Shown: positions 25,322 to 35,389, counted from the stretch's first letter. The stretch is DNA of 64,000 nucleotides from Mycolicibacterium fortuitum subsp. fortuitum (GCF_022179545.1 NZ_AP025518.1:3968001-4032000), one strand, 5' to 3'. Notes: generated by a model not told the origin, from the letters alone. Numbers and translations: made by a program.

Positions 25322-27226
25322 TCACGCAGTCAGGTCGTCGCCGCTGGCTTGCTCGAGCAGGCTGCGCCGGTAGGACTCCATGGCCACCAGGTCACCGAAC
25401 AGGGCGTGATATTCGTCTCCCTGTTCCACCGGGGACATGCGTTGCAGCTTGGATTTCACCTCGGCGATCTGGCGGCCCACCCAGACTTCCTGCAGGCGGG
25501 CCAGCACGCTGCTGATGTAGCGCGGCAGGTGCTCGTCGTCTTCGACGTTGATGGCCTCTACGCCCAGCTCGTTGACCAGGCTCGCCGCCGCGGGGGACGT
25601 GGTGTGCTCACGGACCGCCTCGATCCACTGGGCACCGGATTTGCCCGACGCCGTGCCACCGGCCGCCTCGATCGCCGAACGCACCGCGGCGTACCCAGGG
25701 TGGGTGAAGCTCTCCACGGTCAGCGAGTCGAATACCGGACCGGCGATGGCCGGATACTGCAGTCCGGCCTTGAGCGCTTCGCGCTGCGGCCACAGGGTGG
25801 GGTCACTCGGGTTGGGCCGTTGTACGGGTGCCGACGCCGGACGACCTTGAGCTCCGGACGAGCCCCGCCGGGAGTCCTTGCGACCGCCGCCGGCTTCCTC
25901 GCGTACCCGCCCGATCACCTGGGCGACGTTGTCCCAACCGACCCAGCCGGCCAGCTGCCTGGCGTACTCGTCGCGCAGCGTCGGGTCCTTGATCCGCGCG
26001 GCCATGGGTACGCAGCGGCGCAGTGCGGACACGCGCCCCTCGGCGCTGTCCAGATCGTATTCGGCCAGCGCACTGCGAATCACGAACTCGAACAACGGGG
26101 TTCGGCGCGCCACCAGGTCCCGCAGGGCACTGTCACCGGAGCGCAGCCGCAGATCGCAGGGATCCATGCCGTCGGCGGCAACCGCCACGAACGACTGGCC
26201 GGAGAGGTTCTGCTCACCCTCGAATGCCTTGACGGCGGCGGCCCGGCCGGCGGCGTCACCGTCGAACACGTAGATCAGCTCACCGCGGAAGAAGTTGTCG
26301 TCCATCATCAGCCGGCGCAGCATCGACAGGTGCTGCTCGCCGAACGCGGTGCCGCACGACGCCACGGCGGTGGTCACCCCGGCCAGGTGCATGGCCATCA
26401 CATCGGTGTAGCCCTCGACGACGACGGCCTGATGCCCCTTGGCGATGTCCCGCTTGGCCCGGTCCAGCCCGAACAGCACCTGCGACTTCTTGTACAGCAC
26501 CGTCTCAGGGGTGTTGACGTATTTGGCCTGGTTCTGGTCGTCGTCGAACAACCGGCGGGCGCCGAAGCCGATGGTCTCCCCCGACGACACCCGGATGGGC
26601 CACAGCAGCCGGCGGTGGAACCGGTCCATCGGACCGCGCTTGCCCTCGCGGCTGAGCCCGGCGGCCTCCAGCTCTTTGAACTCGAAACCCTTGCGTAACA
26701 GGTGCTTTGTCAGCACGTCCCAGCCCGACGGCGCGAATCCGCAGCCGAATTGCGCGGCCGCGGCGGCGTCGAAGTTGCGCTCGGTCAGATACTTGCGGGC
26801 CTCGGCAGCCTCGTCCGAGCGCAGCGCCTCGGCATAGAACTCCTGGGCGGCGGCGTTGGCGGCCAGCAATCGGCTGCGGCTGCCCCGGTCCCGCTGGACA
26901 TTGGTCGTCGACGCGCCGGTGTAGGTGACGGTGTAACCGACGCGATCAGCCAGCAACTCGACCGACTCGACGAAGCTGACGTGCTCGATCTTCTGGATGA
27001 AGGCGTAGACGTCACCGCCCTCGCCGCAACCGAAGCAGTGGAAGTGACCATGGTTGGGCCGCACGTGGAACGACGGAGACTTCTCGTCGTGGAACGGGCA
27101 CAGCCCCTTCATCGAATCGGCCCCGGCCCGCCTCAGCTGGACGTAATCTCCGACGACGTCTTCGATCCGGATCTTTTCACGGATGGCCGCGATATCGCGA
27201 TCTGAAATCCGGCCGGCCACCGGCAT
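25322..27226 (-). CDS. dnaG: DNA primase
   Basis: A 634-residue bacterial primase. The N-terminal CHC2 zinc-binding domain has C43, H46, C64 and C67 (GLCPFH and HCFGCG). The catalytic TOPRIM core shows VEGYTDVMA and the metal-binding VFDGDAAGRAA. A C-terminal helicase-binding region follows from about residue 450. It makes RNA primers for the replication fork together with DnaB. In M. tuberculosis dnaG and dgt are neighbours; here a DUF4190/PknH-sensor-like gene is inserted between them on the other strand. The start ATG is only a few bases from the divergent gene's upstream frame. Confidence 0.97.
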   Translation of the reverse strand: MPVAGRISDRDIAAIREKIRIEDVVGDYVQLRRAGADSMKGLCPFHDEKSPSFHVRPNHGHFHCFGCGEGGDVYAFIQKIEHVSFVESVELLADRVGYTVTYTGASTTNVQRDRGSRSRLLAANAAAQEFYAEALRSDEAAEARKYLTERNFDAAAAAQFGCGFAPSGWDVLTKHLLRKGFEFKELEAAGLSREGKRGPMDRFHRRLLWPIRVSSGETIGFGARRLFDDDQNQAKYVNTPETVLYKKSQVLFGLDRAKRDIAKGHQAVVVEGYTDVMAMHLAGVTTAVASCGTAFGEQHLSMLRRLMMDDNFFRGELIYVFDGDAAGRAAAVKAFEGEQNLSGQSFVAVAADGMDPCDLRLRSGDSALRDLVARRTPLFEFVIRSALAEYDLDSAEGRVSALRRCVPMAARIKDPTLRDEYARQLAGWVGWDNVAQVIGRVREEAGGGRKDSRRGSSGAQGRPASAPVQRPNPSDPTLWPQREALKAGLQYPAIAGPVFDSLTVESFTHPGYAAVRSAIEAAGGTASGKSGAQWIEAVREHTTSPAAASLVNELGVEAINVEDDEHLPRYISSVLARLQEVWVGRQIAEVKSKLQRMSPVEQGDEYHALFGDLVAMESYRRSLLEQASGDDLTA

Positions 27227-27279
27227 AGTCTATGCGTGCGCAGAAGTCGCGTTACGCGGGTTTGCCTGAGGGGGCGTCG

Positions 27280-28290
27280 GTGAGTTTCAGCAGATATGGC
27301 GGACCGCCGGCGGATCCATTCGGCGGACAACCGTTCGGTGGGTGGCCGGGCCCTCCGTCGGAACCACCTGTCTTTCACGCGCCGCCCCCACAGGCGCGAG
27401 AAACCAACCCGCTGGCGACGCTGTCGATCGTCTTCGCCTTCCTCTTCGCTCCCGCCGGGGCAGTGCTCGGTCACGTCGCGCTGTCTCAGATCAAGCGTCT
27501 CCACCAGCAGGGCCGGGACCGTGCCATAATCGGGCTGGCACTCTCTTACTTCATACTTCTGCTGCTGGTGGTCGCGCTGGTGGTGTGGCTCGTTCTAGCG
27601 AGGGAGTCGAACTCGTCCAACGTGAGTGTGTCCAAGCACTCGATCAAGGATTTTCTGCTTTCTGGCCCCGAACTCGGCGAGCTGTTCGATCAGTCCTTCG
27701 ACGATCTGCCCAGATCCTCGTCCTCGGGAGGGTTCGACCGCATGCCCGATGCAACCAACCCGAACGCCGGCGCGCAGCCCGTCGACTGCGTCAGCCCGGT
27801 GACGCCGGCAGACAGGAACGCCTACCGGTCCGCCGGCGTGACCGAATTCGCAAGCCAGGTCTGGCCAAATCGATTGGGAGTGCTCGATCAGCGCGTACTG
27901 AGTGTCACCGAGATGCTGACCACGCTGCCGAGCGTCGAGTCCGCCGAGACGCTGGTCGAACAGCTGACCCAAACCTGGAAGCGGTGCGAAGGGCAGACGG
28001 TGACCTTCTGGGGAACACGGCCTCCGGGCGCCGGCTATCTCACCCACAAGATCACCGATGTCAGAACCGAGGGGCCGGTGCTCGCCGCCACGATCCGGTT
28101 CGGACGCACCGAAGCACCCCAGACAACACCACAGGCCAGGGCCGTAATGGCGAAGGAAAATTTCGTGATCGAAACTGAGGTGGCGTTCTACGACGACGTC
28201 AACACGACGCGCGACGGCACAGCCGATCCACAGACCAGTGGCATCGCCCTAGCGAAGGCGATCGCCGACAAGATCGAACAGAACAGCTGA
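27280..28290 (+). CDS. DUF4190 membrane protein with PknH-like extracellular sensor domain
   Basis: About 336 residues from the GTG at 27280; an ATG at 27232 in the same frame adds 16 residues and would overlap the dnaG promoter. A Pro/Gly-rich cytosolic N-terminus leads into a DUF4190 unit (NPLATLSIVFAFLFAPAGAVLGHVALSQIK, about residues 45-110) with two helices. The rest is outside the membrane and resembles the PknH-type sensor domain: DCVSPVTPADRNAYRSAGVTEFASQVW, then RCEGQTVTFWGTRPPGAGYLTHKI. There is no kinase domain, so it senses or binds something without signalling by phosphorylation itself. Convergent with dgt. Confidence 0.8.
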   Translation: MSFSRYGGPPADPFGGQPFGGWPGPPSEPPVFHAPPPQARETNPLATLSIVFAFLFAPAGAVLGHVALSQIKRLHQQGRDRAIIGLALSYFILLLLVVALVVWLVLARESNSSNVSVSKHSIKDFLLSGPELGELFDQSFDDLPRSSSSGGFDRMPDATNPNAGAQPVDCVSPVTPADRNAYRSAGVTEFASQVWPNRLGVLDQRVLSVTEMLTTLPSVESAETLVEQLTQTWKRCEGQTVTFWGTRPPGAGYLTHKITDVRTEGPVLAATIRFGRTEAPQTTPQARAVMAKENFVIETEVAFYDDVNTTRDGTADPQTSGIALAKAIADKIEQNS

Positions 28291-28299
28291 TAGCTCAGC

Positions 28300-29574
28300 T
28301 CAGCCCAGCGGCCGGGGCGAACGCGCCTCGTGCACGCGTTCCAGCCGGCTCTCGGTGTAGGACGCGATCTGATCGACCACCACGCGCAGCCGGGCTCCGT
28401 CGTCGGCGGCCAGGTCGAACTCCGGGGCGAACTGCGGGTCCAAGCTGCCGGGGGCCTGTGCCCACAGCGCCAGGGCGACCTCATGGATGAGCGTGCGCTG
28501 ATCGGCCTGGATCTGCAGATGCCGGTGATCGGACATGATGAACTGCAGCGCCAGCATCTTCAGCAGCACTACCTCTGCCCGCACCAGCGGCGGCACCGTC
28601 AACTCTGCATCGAAACGACGCAGGGGCCGGTTCCCGGCGACGGCCCGGGTCTGGGTGATCGCCGCGTTGGCGAACCGCCCGACGAGTTCACTGGTCATCG
28701 TCTTCAATGCGACCGAGGACGCCAACGTGCCGTCGTACTTCCCCACCGCGGCCACCACCGGCACGTGTGACAGTCGTTCAGCGGCGGCCAGCAGGTCGTC
28801 ATGGGTGACGGCGGGAAAGTTCTTCGCCCCCAGGTCAGCCAGCGACGAGGCGGCGTCGGGATCGCCGAGCACCCGCAGGTCGATGCGTCCGGAGATCACC
28901 CCGTCCTCGACATCGTGCACCGAGTAGGCGACATCGTCGGCCCAGTCCATCACCTGCGCTTCCAGGCACGGCCGCTCGGCCGGCGCGCCGGCGCGGACCC
29001 ACTCGGCGGCCTCGGCGTCGTCGTCGTAGAAGCCGTACTTCCGGCGTGTGCCGAAGCTGGGCCACGGATACTTGGCCACCGCATCCAACGCGGCCCTGGT
29101 CAGATTGAGCCCCGCCGAACGCCCTTCGGCGTCCAGGACTTTGGGCTCCAATCGGGTGAGGATGCGGAAGTTCTGGGCGTTACCCTCGAACCCACCGAAG
29201 GGTTTGGCGATCTCGTCGAGCGCGCGCTCGCCGTTGTGCCCGTAGGGCGGATGCCCGATGTCGTGAGCCAACCCGGCCAGGTCCACCAAGTCGGGATCAC
29301 ACCCCAACCCGATCGCCATACCGCGCCCGATCTGAGCCACCTCAAGTGAATGGGTGAGCCGGGTCCGCGGGGTGTCGCCATGTCGTGGCCCGACCACCTG
29401 GGTCTTGTCGGCCAACCGTCGCAGCGCCGCACTGTGCAGCACGCGGGCCCGGTCACGGGCGAAGTCGGTACGGTGCTCGGTGTCGGTCCCGGGCAGCGCA
29501 GCACCCTTCGGCGACTCGACCACCAGACGTTGCCGGTCGAAGTCGTCATAGGCGGCCTGCGTATCCCCGTTCAC
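28300..29574 (-). CDS. dgt: Deoxyguanosinetriphosphate triphosphohydrolase-like protein
   Basis: A 424-residue HD-domain dNTPase, counterpart of Rv2344c. The metal ligands are seen as H75 (THSLEV) and H104-D105 ([14 protein letters not shown]), with a further Asp in the [16 protein letters not shown] segment. Such enzymes hydrolyse dNTPs to deoxynucleosides and triphosphate and so limit the dNTP pool. It normally forms part of the dnaG region in mycobacteria, which fits a link with replication. The divergent TPM-domain gene starts 60 bases away. Confidence 0.93.
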   Translation of the reverse strand: MNGDTQAAYDDFDRQRLVVESPKGAALPGTDTEHRTDFARDRARVLHSAALRRLADKTQVVGPRHGDTPRTRLTHSLEVAQIGRGMAIGLGCDPDLVDLAGLAHDIGHPPYGHNGERALDEIAKPFGGFEGNAQNFRILTRLEPKVLDAEGRSAGLNLTRAALDAVAKYPWPSFGTRRKYGFYDDDAEAAEWVRAGAPAERPCLEAQVMDWADDVAYSVHDVEDGVISGRIDLRVLGDPDAASSLADLGAKNFPAVTHDDLLAAAERLSHVPVVAAVGKYDGTLASSVALKTMTSELVGRFANAAITQTRAVAGNRPLRRFDAELTVPPLVRAEVVLLKMLALQFIMSDHRHLQIQADQRTLIHEVALALWAQAPGSLDPQFAPEFDLAADDGARLRVVVDQIASYTESRLERVHEARSPRPLG

Positions 29575-29633
29575 CGACGCACAGTCTGCCAGGAACCGAC
29601 GCGCCGACCGTGCAGCGCACTAGATTGGCGGTC

Positions 29634-31655
29634 ATGCGTATCGCCCGTCTGCTGTCCATGCTGCTCGCGATCCTGACCATCGGCCTGCTGGTTGCCCCGA
29701 GCGCCGCGGCCGAGCCGCCGGCGCGGCTGGCCACCCAACTCACCGACAACGCCGGGGTGCTGTCGGCCGCCCAGCGCGCCAATGTGCAGCGCGCCATCGA
29801 CAGGCTTTACGACGATCGCCACATCAAGTTGTGGGTGGTCTTCACCGAGGATTTCTCCGGCCAGGGCCAGAACGACTGGGCCCGGAACACCATGCGGCTG
29901 AGCGATTTCGGTGACGACGACGCACTGCTCGCGGTCGCCACGGTGGATCGGGCGTTCGCATTCCAGGTGCCGTCGACGGTGAGGGGCGAAGACCGTGCCG
30001 ACGACATCCGGCACGACAGCATCACTCCGGCCCTGCGCCGCGACGACTGGGCCGGCGCGGCGATCGCCGCCGCCAACGGCTTGAACGCCGATCCGCCCGC
30101 GGCCCCCGCAGCCGGCGGGATCTCCTGGCCGGGCATGCTGATCGGCCTCGGCGTGATCGCGGTGCTGGCCGGGTTGGTGTGGTGGTGGTCGAGCCGGCGC
30201 CGGGCCAAGCGCCGCCACGCCGAGTTCGAGGCCGCCAAACGGGTGGATCCGACAGATGCGAACGCGTTGGCGTCGGTGCCACTGGAGGCACTCGATGAGT
30301 TGTCCCGCTCGATCGTCGTCGACGTCGACAACGCTGTCCGTACCAGTGAGGCCGAGCTGGAGTTGGCCGTCGAGGAGTTCGGCGCCAAACGCACCGAGCC
30401 GTTCAGCGCGGCCCTGGAGAATGCGAAAAAAGCGCTCGCTCAAGCATTCACCGTGCGCCAGACCCTCGATGACGATGCTCCGGAGACACCTCTGCAGCAG
30501 CGGGAACTGCTGACCAAGGTGGTGGTCTCGGCGGCCCGCGCCGACCGCGAACTCGAGGCCCAGAGCCAGGCTTTCGAGCAGCTGCGCGATCTGGTGATCA
30601 ACGCACCCACCCGGCTCGACGCCATGACCCAGCAGATGGTCGACCTGACCGCCCGGCTCGAACCGTCACGCCAGACACTCGACACTTTGCACACCCAGTT
30701 CGACGCGACGGCATTGACTTCGGTGGCCACCAACGTGGACACCGCCGAAGAACGCCTGGCATTCGCCGACCGCAACATCACCACGGCCCGGGGCCTGGTA
30801 TCCCGGCCGGCCACCGATCAGACCGCGCTGGTGGACGCCGTGCGTTCGGCTGAGTCAGCCCTCGATCAGACCCGGACGCTGCTCGACGCCGTGGACAGCG
30901 CGGCCTCCGACATCAACCGGGCCCTGACCGACCTGCCCGCGGCGATCACCGACATTCAGGCCGGTATCGATCAGGCGAATTCGCTTCTGGCACAGCCCGG
31001 TACGCCGCAGGCAGACAAGCTCGGCGCGGCAAGGGACGCGGCGAAGAGCGCTGCCGACGATGCGGCGGCCAACGGTAAGGCCGATCCGCTCGGCACGTTC
31101 ACCCGGTTGACCAAGGCCGACGCCGAGCTCGATCAGCTGCTGGCCGGCGTGCACGAACAGCAGGAAGCCGCCGAGCGGTTGGCACGGGCACTGGAGCAGG
31201 CCCTGTTCACCGCCCAGTCGCGGATCAAGGCGGTGTCGGACTTCATCGAGACCCGGCGCGGCAGCATCGGGCCGGAGGCCCGCACCCGGCTGGCCGAGGC
31301 ACAACGGCAACTCCAGGCCGCCGAGGCCAAGCGAGCAGCCAACCCGAACGAGGCCGTGGCGCACGCGAACGGGGCCTCCACATTGGCCGCACAGGCACAG
31401 GGCCTCGCCAACGACGACGTGCGGGCCGCAGCGCGGTCCTACACCTCTCAGTACGGCGGGGGTGGCGGCTCCGACATGGGGGCCGTGCTCGGCGGCATCC
31501 TGATCGGCAACATCCTGCGCGGTGGCGGTGGCGGTTTTGGCGGCGGCTTCGGCGGCGGATACGGCGGCGGCCGAGGCATGGGACGCCCGACGTCCTACGG
31601 CGGCGCGTCACATTCGTCGGGCCGCAGCTACAGCGGTGGTGGCGGACGCTTCTGA
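29634..31655 (+). CDS. TPM-domain membrane protein with long coiled coil
   Basis: A 673-residue envelope protein, counterpart of Rv2345. A signal peptide (about residues 1-26) is followed by a TPM domain (about 30-150; LTDNAGVLSAAQRANVQRAIDRLY), a transmembrane helix near 165-185, a long charged helical region (about 190-570) and a Gly-rich tail (GGGGSDMGAVLGGIL, then GGGFGGG repeats). The layout resembles YgcG-type proteins. TPM domains have been linked to photosystem repair in plants and to phosphatase activity, but the bacterial role is open. The 3' end overlaps the convergent HxlR gene by 28 bases. Confidence 0.88.
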   Translation: MRIARLLSMLLAILTIGLLVAPSAAAEPPARLATQLTDNAGVLSAAQRANVQRAIDRLYDDRHIKLWVVFTEDFSGQGQNDWARNTMRLSDFGDDDALLAVATVDRAFAFQVPSTVRGEDRADDIRHDSITPALRRDDWAGAAIAAANGLNADPPAAPAAGGISWPGMLIGLGVIAVLAGLVWWWSSRRRAKRRHAEFEAAKRVDPTDANALASVPLEALDELSRSIVVDVDNAVRTSEAELELAVEEFGAKRTEPFSAALENAKKALAQAFTVRQTLDDDAPETPLQQRELLTKVVVSAARADRELEAQSQAFEQLRDLVINAPTRLDAMTQQMVDLTARLEPSRQTLDTLHTQFDATALTSVATNVDTAEERLAFADRNITTARGLVSRPATDQTALVDAVRSAESALDQTRTLLDAVDSAASDINRALTDLPAAITDIQAGIDQANSLLAQPGTPQADKLGAARDAAKSAADDAAANGKADPLGTFTRLTKADAELDQLLAGVHEQQEAAERLARALEQALFTAQSRIKAVSDFIETRRGSIGPEARTRLAEAQRQLQAAEAKRAANPNEAVAHANGASTLAAQAQGLANDDVRAAARSYTSQYGGGGGSDMGAVLGGILIGNILRGGGGGFGGGFGGGYGGGRGMGRPTSYGGASHSSGRSYSGGGGRF

Positions 31656-32101
31656 CCGGGCTGCTCGGTCAGGCTGACCTGCCCACGGGGCACGGCCGTT
31701 CCGTCCTTGCGCTGGAATCCGATTCGGACGGGCTCTCCGGTGGCCGTTTCGACGAACCGGTACTGGCTGCTCTGCGGACGAGGCCGATGCACGTGGCCCC
31801 ACTGCCCGAGCGCTGCGAGCACCGAGACGAGCTCGTGGCCGGCGTCGGTGAGCACGTAGCGGCTGCGGGTTCGGTCGCCGGGCTCCTGGTAATCGACGAC
31901 CTGCAGAATTCCTGCCTCGACCAGTTCGGATAGCCGTGCACTCAGGACGTCCGAGGCGACGCCGAGGCGTTGCCGGAACTCGGAAAATCGCGATCGGCCG
32001 AGCAGCGCTTCGCGAATGATCAGGATCGCCCACCGCTGGCCGAGCACCGACATGGTGCGGGCGATCGGGCAGGCGTCGTCGGACCACGGATCAGCGCGCA
32101 T
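31628..32101 (-). CDS. HxlR family transcriptional regulator
   Basis: A 157-residue winged-helix regulator. The HxlR pattern is clear: CPIARTMSVLGQRWAILIIREALLGRSRFSEFRQRLGVASDVLSARLSELVEAGIL (residues about 11-66), with one Cys near the N-terminus that could serve as a redox or electrophile sensor as in related proteins. A short C-terminal extension (about 100-157) may bind ligand. It is divergent from an SDR-alcohol dehydrogenase pair, its likely target; a weak palindrome lies between. The frame overlaps the 3' end of the TPM gene by 28 bases. Confidence 0.9.
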   Translation of the reverse strand: MRADPWSDDACPIARTMSVLGQRWAILIIREALLGRSRFSEFRQRLGVASDVLSARLSELVEAGILQVVDYQEPGDRTRSRYVLTDAGHELVSVLAALGQWGHVHRPRPQSSQYRFVETATGEPVRIGFQRKDGTAVPRGQVSLTEQPGQKRPPPPL

Positions 32102-32118
32102 GCAACAATTCTAGCTGG

Positions 32119-32133
32119 GTTGGGAATACCTAC
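32119..32133. promoter_or_regulatory. Candidate HxlR operator (imperfect palindrome)
   Basis: GTTGGGAATACCTAC has dyad-symmetric matches at GT-GG-A-T-CC-AC around a central A. It lies 18 bases upstream of the HxlR start and 63 bases upstream of the SDR start, in the only divergent promoter region. A wider AGCTG...CAGCT inverted repeat (32113-32139) encloses it. Confidence 0.4.
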
Positions 32134-32196
32134 TCAGCTGTTCCGCCTTGACGTAGGTGACGTTCGCGCAGTCAACCAAGTTCGAAGGAGAATCGA

Positions 32197-32859
32197 ATGT
32201 CCCGACAGATTCAGGGTGCAACGGCGGTGGTAACCGGCGGCCAGAAAGGACTGGGGAAGGCGATCGTGGACGAACTCCTCGCCCGCGGCGCCGCCAAGGT
32301 CTACGCCACCAGCCGGCGCCCCGAGCCCAGCACCGACCCCAGGGTGGTTGTCGTCGAAGCCGAGGTCACCGACGGTGATTCCGTCACCCGGCTGGCCGCA
32401 CTGGCCGGTGACGCCACCATCGTCGTGAACAACGCCGGCGTCACCGGCGGAAAGTCATTGCTGCACAGCGATCTCGACGAGATCCGTTCCGTACTCGAGA
32501 CCAACCTGTTCGGACCGTTACACGTGACGAGAGCTTTCGCTCCCCAGCTGGCCGGGGGCACGCTGGTCAACGTGGCGTCAGTGCTGTCCTGGCTGCCAGG
32601 CTTCGGCGCCTACGGCGTCTCGAAAGCGGCGCTGTGGTCGGCCACCAACTCCCTGCGGGCCGAGCTGAGCGAGCAGGACACCAACGTCATCGGGGTATAT
32701 CTCGGCTACACCGACACGCCGATGGTCGCCGATCTCGACGTCCCCAAGAACGACCCGGCCGACGTGGCCCGCCAGATCGTCGACGGTATCGAATCGGGGG
32801 CAGCCGAGGTGCTCGCCGACGAACTCACCCGCCAGGCCCGGACAACCGTCTTCGCCTGA
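32197..32859 (+). CDS. SDR family oxidoreductase (classical)
   Basis: A 220-residue classical short-chain dehydrogenase. Features: GGQKGLGKA cofactor motif (TGxxxGxG type), NNAG at about residue 76, a Ser in VNVASVLSW and the catalytic YGVSK. A ribosome-binding site AAGGAG at 32185-32190 fixes the start. It is shorter than most (about 250), ending soon after the substrate loop. It precedes a zinc alcohol dehydrogenase by 26 bases, and both are divergent from an HxlR regulator, a common arrangement for aldehyde or carbonyl detoxification. The substrate is unknown. Confidence 0.9.
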   Translation: MSRQIQGATAVVTGGQKGLGKAIVDELLARGAAKVYATSRRPEPSTDPRVVVVEAEVTDGDSVTRLAALAGDATIVVNNAGVTGGKSLLHSDLDEIRSVLETNLFGPLHVTRAFAPQLAGGTLVNVASVLSWLPGFGAYGVSKAALWSATNSLRAELSEQDTNVIGVYLGYTDTPMVADLDVPKNDPADVARQIVDGIESGAAEVLADELTRQARTTVFA

Positions 32860-32885
32860 TCCCCAGCCATCCGAGGAGAGTGGAC

Positions 32886-33911
32886 ATGGCGACCTATCGC
32901 GCCTATCAGGTGACCGGACAACGTCAATTCGAACTCGTCGAACGTGAGCTCGCCCCGCCGTCATTCGGGCAGGTGCGGGTGCGCGTGCTCAGTTGCGGGG
33001 TCTGCCACAGCGACGTGCTCGCCGTCGAAGGCCAGCGATCCGCACCGGAACTACCGGTGGTGCCGGGCCACGAGATCGTCGGCGTGGTCGATGCGATCGG
33101 CGAGGGAGTGCACACCTTCAAGCCCGGCGACCGGGTCGGTCTGGGCTTCCTCGGCGGCCAGTGCAACGAGTGCGAGTTCTGCCGCCGTGGCGATTTCGTG
33201 AACTGCACCGACCAACCGAAACCCGGCACGAGCGTTGACGGCGGGTACGCGGAGATCGTGTATGCGCGGGCGTCGGGTCTGGTGCGGGTGCCCGAGCAAC
33301 TGACACCCAACACCGCCGCTCCCCTGTTGTGTGCCGGGGTCACGGTGTTCAACGCACTGCGCGCCACCGCGGCCCCACCCGGGGCCCTGGTCGCCGTCCA
33401 GGGCCTGGGCGGACTCGGACACCTGGGAGTGCAGTACGCCAAAAAACTCGGATACCGGGTCGCGGCGGTCGCCCGTGGTGCCGAGAAATCAGAGCTGGCA
33501 AGGACATTGGGTGCCGACCACTACATCGACAGCGCGGCCGCCGACCCCGGCGGCGAGCTCAACGCGCTCGGCGGGGCCACCGCGATCGTTGCCACCGCAG
33601 CCAGCGGCGCCTCGATGAGCCCACTGGTCGCGGGGTTACGTCCACGCGGGCAGCTCGTCGTCGTCGGAGTGGCGCCGGATCCGATCGCGGTCAACACGGC
33701 CGACCTGATCCTCGGTGGTCGCAGCATCGTCGGCAGCCTGACCGGCTCGGCGATCGACAACGAGGAGAACCTGGCGTTCAGCCTGGCCAACAACATTTCG
33801 CCGATGGTCGAGGTAATGCCGTTCGAGGAGGCGCCGAAGGCCTACGAGCGGATGATGTCGGGTCAGGCCCGGTTCCGCGTGGTGCTCGACATCGCCGGCA
33901 CCACGCGGTGA
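32886..33911 (+). CDS. Zinc-dependent alcohol dehydrogenase
   Basis: A 341-residue medium-chain dehydrogenase. Catalytic zinc ligands are C40 and H62 (CGVCHSDV and PGHEIVG), and the structural zinc site is C93, C96, C99 and C107. The Rossmann motif GLGGLGHLGVQYAKKLG lies near residues 170-190. Length and pattern resemble AdhA/AdhP-type enzymes. An AGGAGAG stretch precedes the ATG at 32886. It forms an operon with the SDR and is probably controlled by the HxlR protein. It ends 4 bases from the convergent glyS. Confidence 0.93.
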   Translation: MATYRAYQVTGQRQFELVERELAPPSFGQVRVRVLSCGVCHSDVLAVEGQRSAPELPVVPGHEIVGVVDAIGEGVHTFKPGDRVGLGFLGGQCNECEFCRRGDFVNCTDQPKPGTSVDGGYAEIVYARASGLVRVPEQLTPNTAAPLLCAGVTVFNALRATAAPPGALVAVQGLGGLGHLGVQYAKKLGYRVAAVARGAEKSELARTLGADHYIDSAAADPGGELNALGGATAIVATAASGASMSPLVAGLRPRGQLVVVGVAPDPIAVNTADLILGGRSIVGSLTGSAIDNEENLAFSLANNISPMVEVMPFEEAPKAYERMMSGQARFRVVLDIAGTTR

Positions 33912-33915
33912 GGCG

Positions 33916-35301
33916 TCAGCAGCCCTTGAGCCGCACCGCGAGGTAGTCGGACACCTTGTCCAGCGCGATGCGCTCCTGGGTCATGGCGTCACGCTCGCGG
34001 ATGGTGACCGCATTGTCCTCGAGGGTGTCGAAATCGACTGTCACGCAGTACGGCGTGCCGATCTCGTCCTGGCGGCGGTAGCGCCGGCCGATCGCACCGG
34101 CATCGTCGAACTCGACGTTCCAGTTCTTGCGCAGCTCGGCGGCCAGGTCTCGGGCCTTCGGTGAGAGGTCGGCGTTGCGTGACAGCGGCAGCACCGCGGC
34201 CTTGACCGGGGCCAGGCGCGGGTCGAGCTTGAGCACCGTGCGCTTGTCCACCCCGCCCTTGGCGTTGGGGGCCTCGTCCTCGGTGTAGGAATCGACCAGG
34301 AACGCCATCAGTGAGCGGGTCAGGCCGGCTGCCGGCTCGATCACGTACGGCACGTAGCGGGTGTCGGCACCCTGGTCGTAGAACGACAGGTCGACACCGG
34401 AATGCTTTGCGTGCGTGGACAAGTCGAAGTTGGTGCGGTTGGCGATGCCTTCCAGCTCACCCCAGGGGTTGCCGGCGAAGCCGAACTTGTACTCGATGTC
34501 GACGGTGCCGTCGGAGTAGTGCGACAGCTTCTCCTTGGGATGGTCGTACAGGCGCAGGTTGTCCCGGTCGATGCCGAGGTCGACGTACCACTGCAGGCGC
34601 GTCTCGATCCAGTACTTGTGCCATTCCGGCGCGGTCGAGGGCTCGACGAAGAACTCCATCTCCATCTGCTCGAACTCGCGGGTGCGGAAGATGAAGTTGC
34701 CCGGGGTGATTTCGTTGCGGAAGCTCTTGCCGATCTGGCCGATGCCGAACGGCGGCTTCTTGCGCGCGGTGGTGACCACGTTGGCGAAGTTGACGAAGAT
34801 GCCCTGGGCCGTCTCCGGCCGCAGGTAGTGCAGACCTTCTTCGGACTCGATCGGGCCGAGGTAGGTCTTGAGCATCATGTTGAAGTCACGCGGCTCGGTC
34901 CACTGCCCCTTGGTGCCGCAGTCGGGGCAGACGATCTCGTCCATCGGCACCGAGTCGGGATCATCGAGACCCTTCTTTGCCGCGTACGCCTCCTGCATGT
35001 GGTCCTGACGATGACGCTTGTGGCAGTTCAGGCACTCCACGAGCGGGTCGTTGAAGACGTCGACGTGACCGGAGGCCACCCACACCTGACGCGGCAGGAT
35101 GATCGCACTGTCCAGGCCGACCACGTCGTCGCGGCCGGTGACCATGGACTTCCACCACTGGCGCTTGATGTTCTCCTTGAGCTCGACACCGAGTGGGCCG
35201 TAATCCCACGCGGACTTGGTGCCGCCGTAGATTTCTCCGGACTGGTAGACCAGGCCGCGGCGTTTCGCCAGGTTCGCAACGGTGTCGATGATGGATGCCA
35301 C
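33916..35301 (-). CDS. glyS: Glycyl-tRNA synthetase
   Basis: A 461-residue class II homodimeric glycyl-tRNA synthetase (alpha2 type), counterpart of Rv2357c. It opens with [17 protein letters not shown], carries the class II motif 2 ([28 protein letters not shown]) and has the C-terminal anticodon-binding domain (about 360-455). A zinc-type CPDCG and CLNCH pair is also visible in the insertion near residues 95-130. It charges tRNA-Gly. It is monocistronic, divergent from smtB-zur. Confidence 0.97.
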   Translation of the reverse strand: MASIIDTVANLAKRRGLVYQSGEIYGGTKSAWDYGPLGVELKENIKRQWWKSMVTGRDDVVGLDSAIILPRQVWVASGHVDVFNDPLVECLNCHKRHRQDHMQEAYAAKKGLDDPDSVPMDEIVCPDCGTKGQWTEPRDFNMMLKTYLGPIESEEGLHYLRPETAQGIFVNFANVVTTARKKPPFGIGQIGKSFRNEITPGNFIFRTREFEQMEMEFFVEPSTAPEWHKYWIETRLQWYVDLGIDRDNLRLYDHPKEKLSHYSDGTVDIEYKFGFAGNPWGELEGIANRTNFDLSTHAKHSGVDLSFYDQGADTRYVPYVIEPAAGLTRSLMAFLVDSYTEDEAPNAKGGVDKRTVLKLDPRLAPVKAAVLPLSRNADLSPKARDLAAELRKNWNVEFDDAGAIGRRYRRQDEIGTPYCVTVDFDTLEDNAVTIRERDAMTQERIALDKVSDYLAVRLKGC

Positions 35302-35361
35302 GGTGCATCAGAGTAGCGACCAGCGTGCGGACACCGATAATCCGCCGCGACCCCGAAGCGG

Positions 35362-35389
35362 TTGACATGCAATATCGCGCATGTATCCT
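35362..35389 (+). promoter_or_regulatory. Promoter of smtB-zur, leaderless type
   Basis: TTGACA (35362-35367), a 16-base spacer, TATCCT (35384-35389), then eight bases to the A of the ATG at 35398. The spacing predicts that transcription starts at or next to the start codon, so the mRNA would have no leader. The spacer and both boxes are overlapped by a palindrome. Confidence 0.7.
35365..35384. promoter_or_regulatory. Probable SmtB operator
   Basis: Perfect inverted repeat ACATGC-N8-GCATGT, overlapping the last bases of the -35 box and the first base of the -10 box of smtB. The position fits repression by promoter occlusion. ArsR/SmtB proteins bind such imperfect dyads upstream of their own gene. 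Confidence 0.65.
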
